DNA from: Hyphomicrobium_A sp965243865
GTDB taxonomy: Bacteria; Pseudomonadota; Alphaproteobacteria; Rhizobiales; Hyphomicrobiaceae
Assembly: GCF_965243865.1 (NCBI RefSeq)
Contig: NZ_OZ251603.1
Span: forward strand, 248,001-312,000
Direction of reading: 5' to 3'
Length of the DNA stretch: 64,000 nucleotides
Below, in pieces: positions 25,833 through 33,578 of this stretch. The stretch's first letter is position 1; each line of letters opens with the position of its first letter. The notes under the pieces were generated by a model. It saw only the letters and a list, made by a program, of their open reading frames with translations. It was not told where the DNA came from and searched no databases. A program made the translations under genes and the position numbers.

Positions 25833-26627
25833 ATGAACATCGACCTTTCAGGCAAGACGGCACTCGTCACAGGCTCGACCGAAGGTATCGGCCGCGCCAT
25901 CGCCAAGGGTCTCGCGGCCTCAGGTGCCGAGGTGATCATCAACGGCCGCAAGCAGGAGAAGGTCGACATCGCGGTCGCCAAGCTCGCGGCGGAACTGCCC
26001 GCCGCCAAGATCAGCGGCATCGCCGCCGATGTCGGCACCGCCGCCGGCTGCGACGCCCTCGCCACTGCGGTCGGCACCGTCGACATCCTCATCAACAACG
26101 CAGGCATCTTCGAACCGAAGCCCTTCTTCGATATCCCCGATGCCGAATGGACCCGCTTCTTCGAGGTCAACGTCATGTCGGGCATCCGCCTTTCGCGCGC
26201 GTTGATGCCGGCCATGATCGACCGAGGCTGGGGCCGCGTTGTTTTCATCTCATCGGAATCGGCCGTGCAGATCCCGCCCGAGATGGTGCACTACGGAACC
26301 ACAAAGACCGCCCAGCTCGCCGTCTCGCGCGGTCTTGCCGAGCTCGCAGCCGGAACCGGCGTTACCGTCAACGCTGTGCTGCCCGGCCCGACGCGCTCCG
26401 AAGGCGTTGAAGACTTCCTTGCAGCCATGGCCAAGCAGGATGGACGCACCGTCGATGAGATGGCTGCAGAGTTCGTCAAACAGCACCGGCCGTCCTCACT
26501 CATCGGCCGCTTCGCCACTGTCGATGAGGTCGCCAACATGGTCGTCTATGTCGCCGCCAAGGAAGCATCTGCCACCAGCGGCGCAGCACTCCGTGTCGAC
26601 GGCGGTGTTGTCAGATCCATCCTCTGA
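25833..26627 (+). CDS. Short-chain dehydrogenase/reductase
   Basis: 264 residues. Classical SDR: cofactor motif VTGSTEGIGRAIAKGLA at residues 12-28, NNAG in ILINNAGIFEP, catalytic Ser in FISSESAVQIP and YxxxK in HYGTTKTAQLAVSRGLAE, with the C-terminal GGVVRSIL. ATG 25833 gives the canonical N-terminus; TTG 25821 and GTG 25824 lie upstream in frame. The NGR after the second strand (IINGRKQEK) suggests NADP(H) preference. Substrate unknown. It lies in the interval between pccB and pccA. Confidence 0.85.
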   Translation: MNIDLSGKTALVTGSTEGIGRAIAKGLAASGAEVIINGRKQEKVDIAVAKLAAELPAAKISGIAADVGTAAGCDALATAVGTVDILINNAGIFEPKPFFDIPDAEWTRFFEVNVMSGIRLSRALMPAMIDRGWGRVVFISSESAVQIPPEMVHYGTTKTAQLAVSRGLAELAAGTGVTVNAVLPGPTRSEGVEDFLAAMAKQDGRTVDEMAAEFVKQHRPSSLIGRFATVDEVANMVVYVAAKEASATSGAALRVDGGVVRSIL

Positions 26628-26677
26628 CCCCCGCTGTGGCGCCTGGGTGACGGACAGGACGGCGCTCGGCGATCCGG

Positions 26678-26986
26678 GTGAAAAGCTACAGTTATGCGCC
26701 TTGGAGGAGAGAGCTACTTCTCACCGCCTTCAGCGAAGGCGCCCAAGCTCAGTTGGCACCCGCGGCGCTGCAGCAGGCCGAGCAGAACTTCAAGACCGCC
26801 AACACCAGCGGCAGCGGCTCCCTCAGTGCCGCCGAGTTCAAGACGTTCATTGATCTAAACGCCGCCGCGCAGATTGGCCGTGCGGCTAAGATCAAGGCCA
26901 ACGACGCTTACAGCCGCGCCATCTCAAAAGTCGACAGCAATGGCGATGGCCTGATCACCTGGCAGGAATACCTCGCCGCGCAGTAG
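26678..26986 (+). CDS. EF-hand domain protein, N-terminus uncertain
   Basis: 102 residues from GTG 26678. The C-terminal loop DSNGDGLITWQE is a canonical 12-residue EF-hand (Asp1, Asn3, Asp5, Glu12). An earlier loop NTSGSGSLSAAE near residues 42-53 is a degenerate first hand. The segment RRELLLTAFSEGAQAQ resembles a damaged or mis-started signal peptide, so this may be an exported calcium-binding protein whose true start is lost or frameshifted. No good ribosome-binding site precedes the GTG. Confidence 0.5.
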   Translation: MKSYSYAPWRRELLLTAFSEGAQAQLAPAALQQAEQNFKTANTSGSGSLSAAEFKTFIDLNAAAQIGRAAKIKANDAYSRAISKVDSNGDGLITWQEYLAAQ

Positions 26987-27104
26987 TTACCTTCCGCCAC
27001 CCTGCCAGCCGCAATCCCTGCATCGCGACCGTGGGGCTTGCGACTGGCGCGACTGCTCCCCGCTAGTCTAGAGTTAGCGTAAAGTCAGCGCAGGGAGTAA
27101 ACGC

Positions 27105-27437
27105 ATGCGGACGATATGGGCTGGCGGGCTGCTGGTACTCTCCGGAGCAGCGCTGGCCGGTGATGACCCGCCCCGTCTTTGCTACGAGGTCGTTGGTTGC
27201 GTTCAGGACCGCACCATCAATAAGCGCGACGCAGAAAAGCTCGGCTGCGATCAGCTCTGGACGGTCCGCAATGGCATCTTTGCCGCGCGAGGTTACTGCT
27301 TTTCGACGCAACGCGGCATCGAGGAGTTCGGCAACGTGAACTGCCGCTACGGTGATCAAAACGAGGTGCCGCTCAATGACTACGAGCGCGCCAATATCCG
27401 CATAATCCAAGCGATCGAAAAACGCCGCGGCTGCTGA
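27105..27437 (+). CDS. Exported YARHG-domain-like protein
   Basis: 110 residues. A signal peptide MRTIWAGGLLVLSGAALAG is followed by a cysteine-rich mature protein with six Cys. The stretch LWTVRNGIFAARGYCFSTQRGIEEFGN and NDYERANIRIIQAIEKRRGC match the YARHG pattern (a tyrosine/arginine/glycine core and a C-terminal helix with the E-xx-N-I motif), with Ala-Arg-Gly in place of Ala-Arg-His-Gly. YARHG domains are found in extracellular proteins of unknown function. The Cys content suggests disulfides in the periplasm. Confidence 0.7.
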   Translation: MRTIWAGGLLVLSGAALAGDDPPRLCYEVVGCVQDRTINKRDAEKLGCDQLWTVRNGIFAARGYCFSTQRGIEEFGNVNCRYGDQNEVPLNDYERANIRIIQAIEKRRGC

Positions 27438-27583
27438 TCAGGATCGCACCCCGGCGCTCCCCGCAAAGATGAACGGCACCTGTAGTCACCATTCAGAACG
27501 AGTTCAAAGCGAAGAATCCATTCTCCACCCCATCGAACACGCCGCACCAAAGGGGGGCGGCACAAAACGAAAAGGTGGACACC

Positions 27584-27916
27584 ATGAAGAAGATCATTCT
27601 CGCTGCTGCTACGGCTCTCGTTGCTACGACCGCTGTTGCCTCTGCTGACACCGTCACGCGCCGCCAGGCCCAGCAGGCCGACCGCATCGAGCAGGGCCGT
27701 CAGACCGGCTCCATCACTTGGACCGAAGGCCTGAAGTTGCGCGCTGAGCAAAAGCGCATCGCCCGGACCGAAGACGCCTACCGCGACAAGGGCTACCTGA
27801 CGAAGTCTGAGCGCCGCGAACTCCGCAGCATGCAGAACGAGGCGTCCGCCAGCATCGCCGAGAAGAAGTACAACAGCCGTGAGCGGGCATGGTTTCTGCC
27901 GCGCGTCGGCAAGTAA
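27584..27916 (+). CDS. Small exported hypothetical protein
   Basis: 110 residues from ATG 27584 (AAAGGTGG seven bases upstream). A signal peptide of about 22 residues ends near VASAD. The mature part is highly charged and helical, with two similar halves around RRQAQQADRIEQGRQTGSITWTEGLKLRAEQKRI (in parts) and YRDKGYLTKSERRELRSMQNEASASI. No enzymatic motif. It is followed by a clear terminator, so it probably forms its own short unit. Confidence 0.65.
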   Translation: MKKIILAAATALVATTAVASADTVTRRQAQQADRIEQGRQTGSITWTEGLKLRAEQKRIARTEDAYRDKGYLTKSERRELRSMQNEASASIAEKKYNSRERAWFLPRVGK

Positions 27917-27966
27917 GGCGGCGGATCAACGTCGCGCAAGGCACTACCCCTCCCGTCTTCACTTCG

Positions 27967-27997
27967 GGGCCGCACACCACAGCGGCCCTTCTTTTTT
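27967..27997 (+). terminator. Rho-independent terminator
   Basis: GGGCCGC (27967-27973) pairs with GCGGCCC (27982-27988) around an eight-base loop and is followed by TTCTTTTTT. It lies 50 bp after the small exported-protein gene. Confidence 0.85.
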
Positions 27998-28018
27998 GCC
28001 CGGCCGAAGGACGAACGA

Positions 28019-29119
28019 ATGCGCCGTAGCGAAGCAGCCGTTAGCCAATTGGTAAGTCCGTTTACCTACTCTGCCGCCATCGAGTTCATGTTGGCGGGGC
28101 GGAGAGAGATGAGCGCGTTGCAGTCGCTATCGATTACCGAAATGTTGCAGCGGGGAGCGATCGAGGACGTCGATGTGCTGCGCCTTAAGAGCGCTTTGCA
28201 CGCCGACTACGTGATCTGCCCCGACGAAGCGGAATCGCTCATCACTCTCAACGAGACCTGTCAGCAGCAGCACAGCAGCTGGCCGGGCTTCTACGTCGAT
28301 ACGCTCGCCGACTATTTCGTCGCGCAGATGGAGCCCGAAGGCTACCTCACTGCCGAGAAAGCCAAGCGGCTGACCGGCCGCATCGCGCCCCAGGGCATCG
28401 TTGCGCGCCGGACCGACTTCGACCTCCTGGTGCGCGTCATCGACAAGGCGCGCTGGTCACCCGTCAGTCTTGCGCGCCTAGCCCTCCAGCAGGTCAAGCT
28501 CGCGATCGCCGAAGGCAAGGGGCCGCTTCGTGTTGGTGCAACCGTAGAGCCCGGCACTATCCGCGAAAGCGACGTCGAGCAGATCCGCCGCATTCTTTAC
28601 GCCTACGGCGGTGACCGCCCCATCGCCATCACGCGCGCTGAAGCCGACGAGCTTTTCGATATCAACGAGGCGATCGCCGATCCCGACGCCAACGCCGCCT
28701 GGACCGACCTCTACGTTAAGGCCGTCACCAACGTCGTCATGGCGGTTTCAGGTCACGCCGCCCCGACGCGCGAGGAAGCCCTTCGCCGCGACGCTTGGCT
28801 TATGGAAGCAAAGGGCGAGCTTTCTCCGCTGGCACTGCTTTCCGCCATGGTGTCTTCGAGCCTGGAAGCAGTTCGCCCCACGTACCGCGAGCAGTCCTCC
28901 GAGGAACGAGCCCTGGCGCGCCTCGAGCAGCAGCGAGTGGAGATCATCACCAACGAGGAGATCGAACCCATCGAGGCTGGCTGGCTGTCCCAGCGAATCG
29001 GCCGCGACGGGCATCTCAGCCCCAATGACGCGGCACTGGTGGCGTATCTGGAGCGGGAAACACCGCACATTCACCCGGCCCTGCAGGCGACCGTCGCCCG
29101 CCTCGCGCAGGCAGCCTGA
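28019..29119 (+). CDS. Hypothetical protein with an internal repeat
   Basis: 366 residues; AAGGA lies seven bases before the ATG. No signal peptide or membrane helix; predicted mostly helical and acidic. Residues about 47-105 (IEDVDVLRLKSALHADYVI, then DEAESLITLNETC) and about 181-240 (IRESDVEQIRRILYAYGGD, then RAEADELFDINEAI) align as a duplicated module ending in W-x3-Y-V-x3 (WPGFYVDTLADYFV and WTDLYVKAVTNVVM). GYLTAEKAKRL and GHLSPNDAALVAYL share a third, shorter repeat type. I do not recognise a named domain. Confidence 0.7.
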   Translation: MRRSEAAVSQLVSPFTYSAAIEFMLAGRREMSALQSLSITEMLQRGAIEDVDVLRLKSALHADYVICPDEAESLITLNETCQQQHSSWPGFYVDTLADYFVAQMEPEGYLTAEKAKRLTGRIAPQGIVARRTDFDLLVRVIDKARWSPVSLARLALQQVKLAIAEGKGPLRVGATVEPGTIRESDVEQIRRILYAYGGDRPIAITRAEADELFDINEAIADPDANAAWTDLYVKAVTNVVMAVSGHAAPTREEALRRDAWLMEAKGELSPLALLSAMVSSSLEAVRPTYREQSSEERALARLEQQRVEIITNEEIEPIEAGWLSQRIGRDGHLSPNDAALVAYLERETPHIHPALQATVARLAQAA

Positions 29120-29298
29120 GCCCGTTTGACGGGGCAATCGGTGGTTGCGGATCGTAAACGCGGTTCGCGACTACTCCAGTGCGCGCTTTTGCCGGGGCTG
29201 GCCAGTTTACGACACTAAAATGGCCGTCTAGAACGAGAGCTGCAATCGGCTGCGGCCCCGTCTTGCGGGCAGGCCCACTCAGTGGACCAATAGGGGTT

Positions 29299-31302
29299 AT
29301 GTTCAAGAAAATTCTGATCGCCAACCGTGGCGAGATTGCCTGCCGCGTCATCAAGACGGCGCGCAGGATGGGCATCAAGACCGTCGCCGTCTATTCCGAT
29401 GCCGACCGTGATGCGCTCCATGTGGAAATGGCCGACGAGGCCGTCCATCTCGGACCGCCCCCCGCAGCCCAATCCTACCTGCTGATCGACAAGATCGTCG
29501 AAGCTTGCAAGCAGACCGGCGCCGAGGCTGTGCATCCGGGCTACGGCTTCCTGTCCGAGCGCGAGTCATTCCCCATCGCGCTGGAGAAGGCGGGCATCGT
29601 TTTCATCGGTCCCAATCCCCATGCCATCGCCGCGATGGGCGACAAGATCGAGAGCAAGAAGGCCGCCGCAGCGGCAAAGGTCTCGACCGTCCCCGGTTAC
29701 ATGGGCGAGATCGCCGACGAGAAGCACGCGGTGAAGATCGCCGAGGAGATTGGCTATCCCGTGATGATGAAGGCCTCCGCCGGTGGCGGCGGCAAGGGCA
29801 TGCGTATCGCCTACAACAGGAAGGAGGTCGAAGAAGGCTTCCCGCTGGCGAAGTCCGAGGCCAAGGCCTCCTTCGGCGATGATCGCATGTTCATCGAGAA
29901 GTTCATCGTCGATCCGCGCCACATCGAAATTCAGCTCATCGGCGACAAGCACGGCAACGTGATTTACCTCGCCGAGCGTGAGTGTTCGATTCAGCGCCGC
30001 AACCAGAAGGTCATCGAGGAAGCCCCGTCACCGCTCCTCGACGAGAAGACCCGCCGCGCCATGGGCGAGCAGGCGGTCGCCCTCGCCAAGGCCGTCGGCT
30101 ACGACAGCGCCGGCACCGTCGAGTTCGTCGCCGGTCAGGACAAGAGCTTCTACTTCCTGGAGATGAACACCCGCCTCCAGGTTGAGCACCCGGTCACCGA
30201 GCTGATCACCGGCGTCGATCTCGTCGAGCTGATGATCCGCTCCGCCGCCGGCGAGAAGCTGCCGTTCAAGCAGTCGGATGTGAAGCTGAACGGATGGGCC
30301 GTCGAGAGCCGCGTTTATGCTGAGGATCCGTTCCGCAACTTCCTGCCCTCCATTGGTCGTCTGGTGAAGTACCGCCCGCCCGAGGAGGGCACCAAGGACG
30401 GCGTCACCGTCCGCAACGACACGGGCGTGTTCGAGGGCGGCGAGATCTCGATGTTCTACGACCCGATGATCGCCAAGCTGGTGACGCACGCCCCGACGCG
30501 TCTCGAGGCCATTGAATCTCAGGCGGAGGCGCTCGATAGCTTCTATATCGACGGCATCCAGCACAACATCCCGTTCCTGACCTCCCTCATGCAGCATCCG
30601 CGCTGGCGCAAGGGCGCGCTGTCGACGGGCTTCATCAAGGAAGAGTTCCCTGACGGTTTCATTCCGCGTGAAGCCGAGGGCGATGAGCTTCGCGTCGTCG
30701 CCGCCGTGGCCGCAGTGATCGACTATCAGAACAACGTTCGCCGCCGCGAGATCACTCAGCAGATGACGGGTCGCCCGGTGCAGTTCGCACGACGCCGCAT
30801 CGCCCACGTCGGAAAGGCCAATATCGCTCTCGAGGTGGATGAGATCGATGGCGGCTATCGTGTGGACTTCCCTGAATCCGGGGGCACGTTGGTCTTGAAG
30901 TCTGACTGGCGCCCCGGCGACCCGGTCTGGAAAGGTATGGTCGGTGACGACGAGGTCGCCGTTCAGGTTCGCGCCATCCTCAATGGTGTGAAGCTCTCCT
31001 ATCGCGGCATCCAGGTGCCGGTGTACGTCTACACCGAGCGAGAGGCCGCTCTCGTCGCCGAGATGCCCGAGAAGGTGCCGGCCGATACCTCGAAATTCCT
31101 GCTCTGCCCGATGCCGGGCCTCGTCAAGGCGATCCATGTTGCCGAGGGCCAGGAGGTTCAGGCTGGCGACGCACTGGCCGTCGTCGAGGCCATGAAGATG
31201 GAGAACATCCTTCGCGCCGAGCGCGACGGGAAGGTTACCAAGATCAACGCCAAGGCCGGTGACAGCCTCGCTGTCGACGCCGTTATTCTCGAGTTCGCCT
31301 GA
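29299..31302 (+). CDS. pccA: Propionyl-CoA carboxylase alpha subunit (biotin carboxylase plus biotin carrier)
   Basis: 667 residues. Biotin carboxylase domain, residues 1-450: FKKILIANRGEIACRVI at the start, ATP-grasp glycine loop MKASAGGGGKGMRI near 165, and catalytic FLEMNTRLQVEHPVTE near 285. A linking BT domain follows, and the biotin carrier domain ends the protein with the biotinylation site Lys633 in VVEAMKMEN. Together with pccB it forms the alpha6-beta6 enzyme feeding propionyl-CoA into methylmalonyl-CoA. AGGGG lies only two bases before the ATG, unusually close. Overlaps ridA by one base. Confidence 0.94.
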   Translation: MFKKILIANRGEIACRVIKTARRMGIKTVAVYSDADRDALHVEMADEAVHLGPPPAAQSYLLIDKIVEACKQTGAEAVHPGYGFLSERESFPIALEKAGIVFIGPNPHAIAAMGDKIESKKAAAAAKVSTVPGYMGEIADEKHAVKIAEEIGYPVMMKASAGGGGKGMRIAYNRKEVEEGFPLAKSEAKASFGDDRMFIEKFIVDPRHIEIQLIGDKHGNVIYLAERECSIQRRNQKVIEEAPSPLLDEKTRRAMGEQAVALAKAVGYDSAGTVEFVAGQDKSFYFLEMNTRLQVEHPVTELITGVDLVELMIRSAAGEKLPFKQSDVKLNGWAVESRVYAEDPFRNFLPSIGRLVKYRPPEEGTKDGVTVRNDTGVFEGGEISMFYDPMIAKLVTHAPTRLEAIESQAEALDSFYIDGIQHNIPFLTSLMQHPRWRKGALSTGFIKEEFPDGFIPREAEGDELRVVAAVAAVIDYQNNVRRREITQQMTGRPVQFARRRIAHVGKANIALEVDEIDGGYRVDFPESGGTLVLKSDWRPGDPVWKGMVGDDEVAVQVRAILNGVKLSYRGIQVPVYVYTEREAALVAEMPEKVPADTSKFLLCPMPGLVKAIHVAEGQEVQAGDALAVVEAMKMENILRAERDGKVTKINAKAGDSLAVDAVILEFA

Positions 31303-31688
31303 TGTCCAAGCGCCACCTCATTTCCTCGGGCTCCGAGTTCGAGAAGAAGATCGGCTACTCGCGCGCCGTCGTTGACGGCAAGTGGGTGTTCGTTTCCGGG
31401 ACCACCGGCTTCGATTACGCAACGATGACCATCTCCGATGACATCGTCGCCCAGACCGACCAGTGCTTCAAAAACATCGCCGCAGCCCTCGAGAAGGCTG
31501 GCTCTTCGCTCGCCGACGTGGTGCGCGTGCACTACCTGCTGACGCGGCGCGAGGATTTCGAGCCCATCTGGCCGGTGCTGCAGAAGTACTTCGGCGAGGT
31601 GCGGCCGGCCTGCACCGTGATGGTGACCGGCCTTGTCGACGAGAAGATGCTCATCGAGATCGAGGTCACCGCTCGAAAGGCGGACTGA
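31302..31688 (+). CDS. RidA-family protein
   Basis: 128 residues, translationally coupled to pccA by TGATG. The RidA/YjgF family deaminates reactive enamine/imine intermediates; the key arginine is Arg101 in EVRPACTVMVTGL, followed by the conserved LIEIEVTARK. VSGTTGFDYATM in the N-terminal half matches the RidA subgroup often called Rid6/7. Linkage to pccA suggests clean-up in propionate or amino-acid breakdown, which is inference. Confidence 0.85.
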   Translation: MSKRHLISSGSEFEKKIGYSRAVVDGKWVFVSGTTGFDYATMTISDDIVAQTDQCFKNIAAALEKAGSSLADVVRVHYLLTRREDFEPIWPVLQKYFGEVRPACTVMVTGLVDEKMLIEIEVTARKAD

Positions 31689-31712
31689 TCCTCGCCTCGC
31701 GGAGGCACAGCA

Positions 31713-32003
31713 ATGCCTGATCCGGCCTCGCGCACCGTCCACATCCGCGTCGAAGGCCGGGTGCAGGGCGTCGGCTACCGCGCCTTCGTCGAGCGGAACG
31801 CGGCGAGCCTCGCTCTTCGTGGCTGGGTGCGCAACCGGCTCGATGGCTCCGTCGAGGCGGTGCTCCAAGGACCAGATGCGGCGGTCGAGGAAATACTCGC
31901 ACTTTGCCGAAGCGGACCGCCCGCCGCGCGTGTCGATCGCGTCGAGATCCTAGGCGAGGGCGTCGGTGCCTTTGCCGGCTTCGAGGTCCGGCCCACCGTC
32001 TAG
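31713..32003 (+). CDS. acyP: Acylphosphatase
   Basis: 96 residues. VEGRVQGVGYRAFVERNAASL holds the phosphate-binding loop with Arg23, and GWVRNRLDGSVEAVLQG holds the catalytic Asn41. These are the two residues required for hydrolysis of acyl phosphates. It lies 24 bp after the RidA gene, probably in the same transcript, and ends head-to-head against the LysR gene's 3' end. Confidence 0.93.
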   Translation: MPDPASRTVHIRVEGRVQGVGYRAFVERNAASLALRGWVRNRLDGSVEAVLQGPDAAVEEILALCRSGPPAARVDRVEILGEGVGAFAGFEVRPTV

Positions 32004-32015
32004 GACTTCACCGTC

Positions 32016-32873
32016 TCAGGCAGGGCGGGCGTATTTCGCCGCATGCTGGCGCAGTCCCTTGAGGATCGGCTCGTAGGCCTCCTCGTTGCGCGCCTCCGGA
32101 TAGACCACGTAGACCGGATAGACGAACTTGCGCGCCCGTTTCGGCTGCCGCAGACGTCCACGCGCGATGTGCGAGCGCACGAGTCGCGAGGGAAAATAGC
32201 CCGAGCACTCGTTGGCCAGCAGGAAGTCGAGCACCACCGGCCCGAGGTCGAGGCTGAGCCCCGGGTTGGTAAACTCGGGGTAGGCCGCCGCGTGATCCTG
32301 CTGAAAATCGGGGCCCCAATCGACGAATACATAGTCCGCCGACGTCCGCCGCTGCGCGGCTGGAGCGCTCGTTACCAGGATGAACTCCTCATCGAACAGA
32401 TGCTCGATGATCAGTCCCGGCGGCTGCATGGGCCGGTACATCACGGCTAGATCGAGGGAGCCTTCAATCAACCGCTGCGTCAGCAGAACCGATAGGCCGC
32501 TGGTTGCCGAGACGGCGATCCCGGGAATGCTTGACCGCAGCCACGACACCCATCGCAGCAAGAATCCATCCCAGAAAACACCCGGCGCACCGACCGCGAG
32601 ATGGTCGCTGTGTTGATCGGAGGTGCCGACTTCGAGTTGGGCACGCTGCCACACGCGCACGAGGGCCAGGGCATGCTTCTGGAACTGCTCCCCCGCGGTC
32701 GTGAGCTCGGCGCCAGACTTGGAGCGCGCAAACAACGGCCTGCCGAGCATCTCCTCGAGGCCCTTGATGCGGGCCGAAACGGTGGACTGCGTGATGTTCA
32801 TCTTGCGGGCAGCATCGATGAAGCTGCCCATCTCGGCGACCATCAGGAATGTGCGCGCTAGCGTGACGTCCAT
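32016..32873 (-). CDS. LysR-family transcriptional regulator
   Basis: 285 residues. The winged HTH occupies residues 1-60 (ARTFLMVAEMGSFIDAARKMNITQSTVSARIKGLEEMLGRPLFAR in parts) and the effector-binding domain follows (LAVGAPGVFWDGFLLRWVSWL, with two Rossmann-like lobes). A 19-base palindrome with the LysR ATC-N9-GAT core lies 37 bp upstream. The gene is divergent from a Lys/Ala-rich peptide gene at 33050, a candidate target along with autoregulation. Confidence 0.92.
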   Translation of the reverse strand: MDVTLARTFLMVAEMGSFIDAARKMNITQSTVSARIKGLEEMLGRPLFARSKSGAELTTAGEQFQKHALALVRVWQRAQLEVGTSDQHSDHLAVGAPGVFWDGFLLRWVSWLRSSIPGIAVSATSGLSVLLTQRLIEGSLDLAVMYRPMQPPGLIIEHLFDEEFILVTSAPAAQRRTSADYVFVDWGPDFQQDHAAAYPEFTNPGLSLDLGPVVLDFLLANECSGYFPSRLVRSHIARGRLRQPKRARKFVYPVYVVYPEARNEEAYEPILKGLRQHAAKYARPA

Positions 32874-32909
32874 TGGCCCATCGAAGCACTGAACACTGAC
32901 AAAAGCTAT

Positions 32910-32928
32910 CTATCGAAATTTTCGATAG
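32910..32928. promoter_or_regulatory. LysR-type operator palindrome
   Basis: CTATCGAAATTTTCGATAG is a perfect inverted repeat with nine-base arms around a central T and contains the LysR T-N11-A / ATC-N9-GAT pattern. It lies in the 176-bp region between the divergent LysR gene and the small basic peptide gene, 37 bp from the LysR start. Confidence 0.75.
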
Positions 32929-33049
32929 TGATCACCGGAAAATTCCGTTTGTGAAAGGGGTTGATTCTCACCAAATTGATCTTCGTCCCGGCCGGATCGA
33001 ATCCGATTCGACTCCGCGCATCCGGGTTCACAGAGGAAGGACCACTACC

Positions 33050-33136
33050 ATGGCTGCTGCTAAAGCGAAGAAACCCGCTGCGAAGAAGGCCGCTCCTGCA
33101 AAGAAGCCGGCCGCCGCCAAGAAGAAGAAGAAGTAA
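33050..33136 (+). CDS. Histone-H1-tail-like Lys/Ala peptide, 28 residues
   Basis: ATG 33050 follows AGAGGAAGG with nine bases of spacing. The product is MAAAKAKKPAAKKAAPAKKP followed by AAAKKKKK: only Met, Ala, Lys and Pro, with about half the residues lysine. This composition is that of eukaryotic H1 and bacterial H1-like (HctA/AlgP) C-terminal tails, which bind DNA without a fold. A longer in-frame reading from 32951 lacks a ribosome-binding site. A nucleoid or RNA-binding role is inference. Confidence 0.6.
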   Translation: MAAAKAKKPAAKKAAPAKKPAAAKKKKK

Positions 33137-33167
33137 CGATCTCCCCCAGGAGATCACGGGGGCTGCC

Positions 33168-33515
33168 GTGACGACCCTAAAGGCACTTACGGCATCTCTT
33201 TGCGTAGCCTTCCTGACTGCTCCAAACGCGTTCGCCTCTGCCATTACGAACCGAGATGACACTGACCAGAAGGTCACCATTATCGAGGGAAATGCGGCAA
33301 CGGACCATATTTTACGGCCGTTAGCGACGCTCAAGGAAGTCTGCAACAAGGGCTGCGTGATCCGCCTCAACGGCAATCAAAAGGACGAGTACGAGCTCAA
33401 GGGCTCGGAAGTCGTGTCGATTGAAGGCGGCTACCTCTACTACGCTGGGCCACCCGCATCCGCGGTGCCGCAGGCTGGTGATGCGGACCAGCCTCATGAG
33501 CCCAGCCCAAAGTAG
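33168..33515 (+). CDS. Exported hypothetical protein
   Basis: 115 residues from GTG 33168; the start rests on the signal peptide that follows (TTLKALTASLCVAFLTAPNAFASA). An AGGAG lies about 15 bases upstream, rather far. The mature part has one Cys pair (EVCNKGCVIRLNG) and a Pro/Ala-rich end. Small exported proteins with this layout occur in related bacteria, but I cannot name a family. It lies 31 bp after the Lys/Ala peptide gene, possibly in one transcript with it. Confidence 0.6.
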   Translation: MTTLKALTASLCVAFLTAPNAFASAITNRDDTDQKVTIIEGNAATDHILRPLATLKEVCNKGCVIRLNGNQKDEYELKGSEVVSIEGGYLYYAGPPASAVPQAGDADQPHEPSPK

Positions 33516-33542
33516 AGGCGGACAACCGACGCCACGCTGTGG

Positions 33543-33572
33543 AAGCCCGGCCCAACTTAAGGGCCGGGCTTT
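33543..33572. terminator. Terminator between convergent genes
   Basis: AAGCCCGGCCC (33543-33553) pairs perfectly with GGGCCGGGCTT (33561-33571) around a seven-base loop, ending in TTT on the plus strand with AA leading the left arm. It sits 28 bp after the exported-protein gene and 7 bp before the 3' end of lipB on the other strand. Confidence 0.75.
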
Positions 33573-33578
33573 CGCGTT

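Noticed and set aside
30028..31137. Long minus-strand frame opposite pccA, and similar frames opposite rpoA, secY and rarA
   Set aside because: These are compositional shadows: they share the boundaries of the real genes, lack ribosome-binding sites and resemble no protein family.
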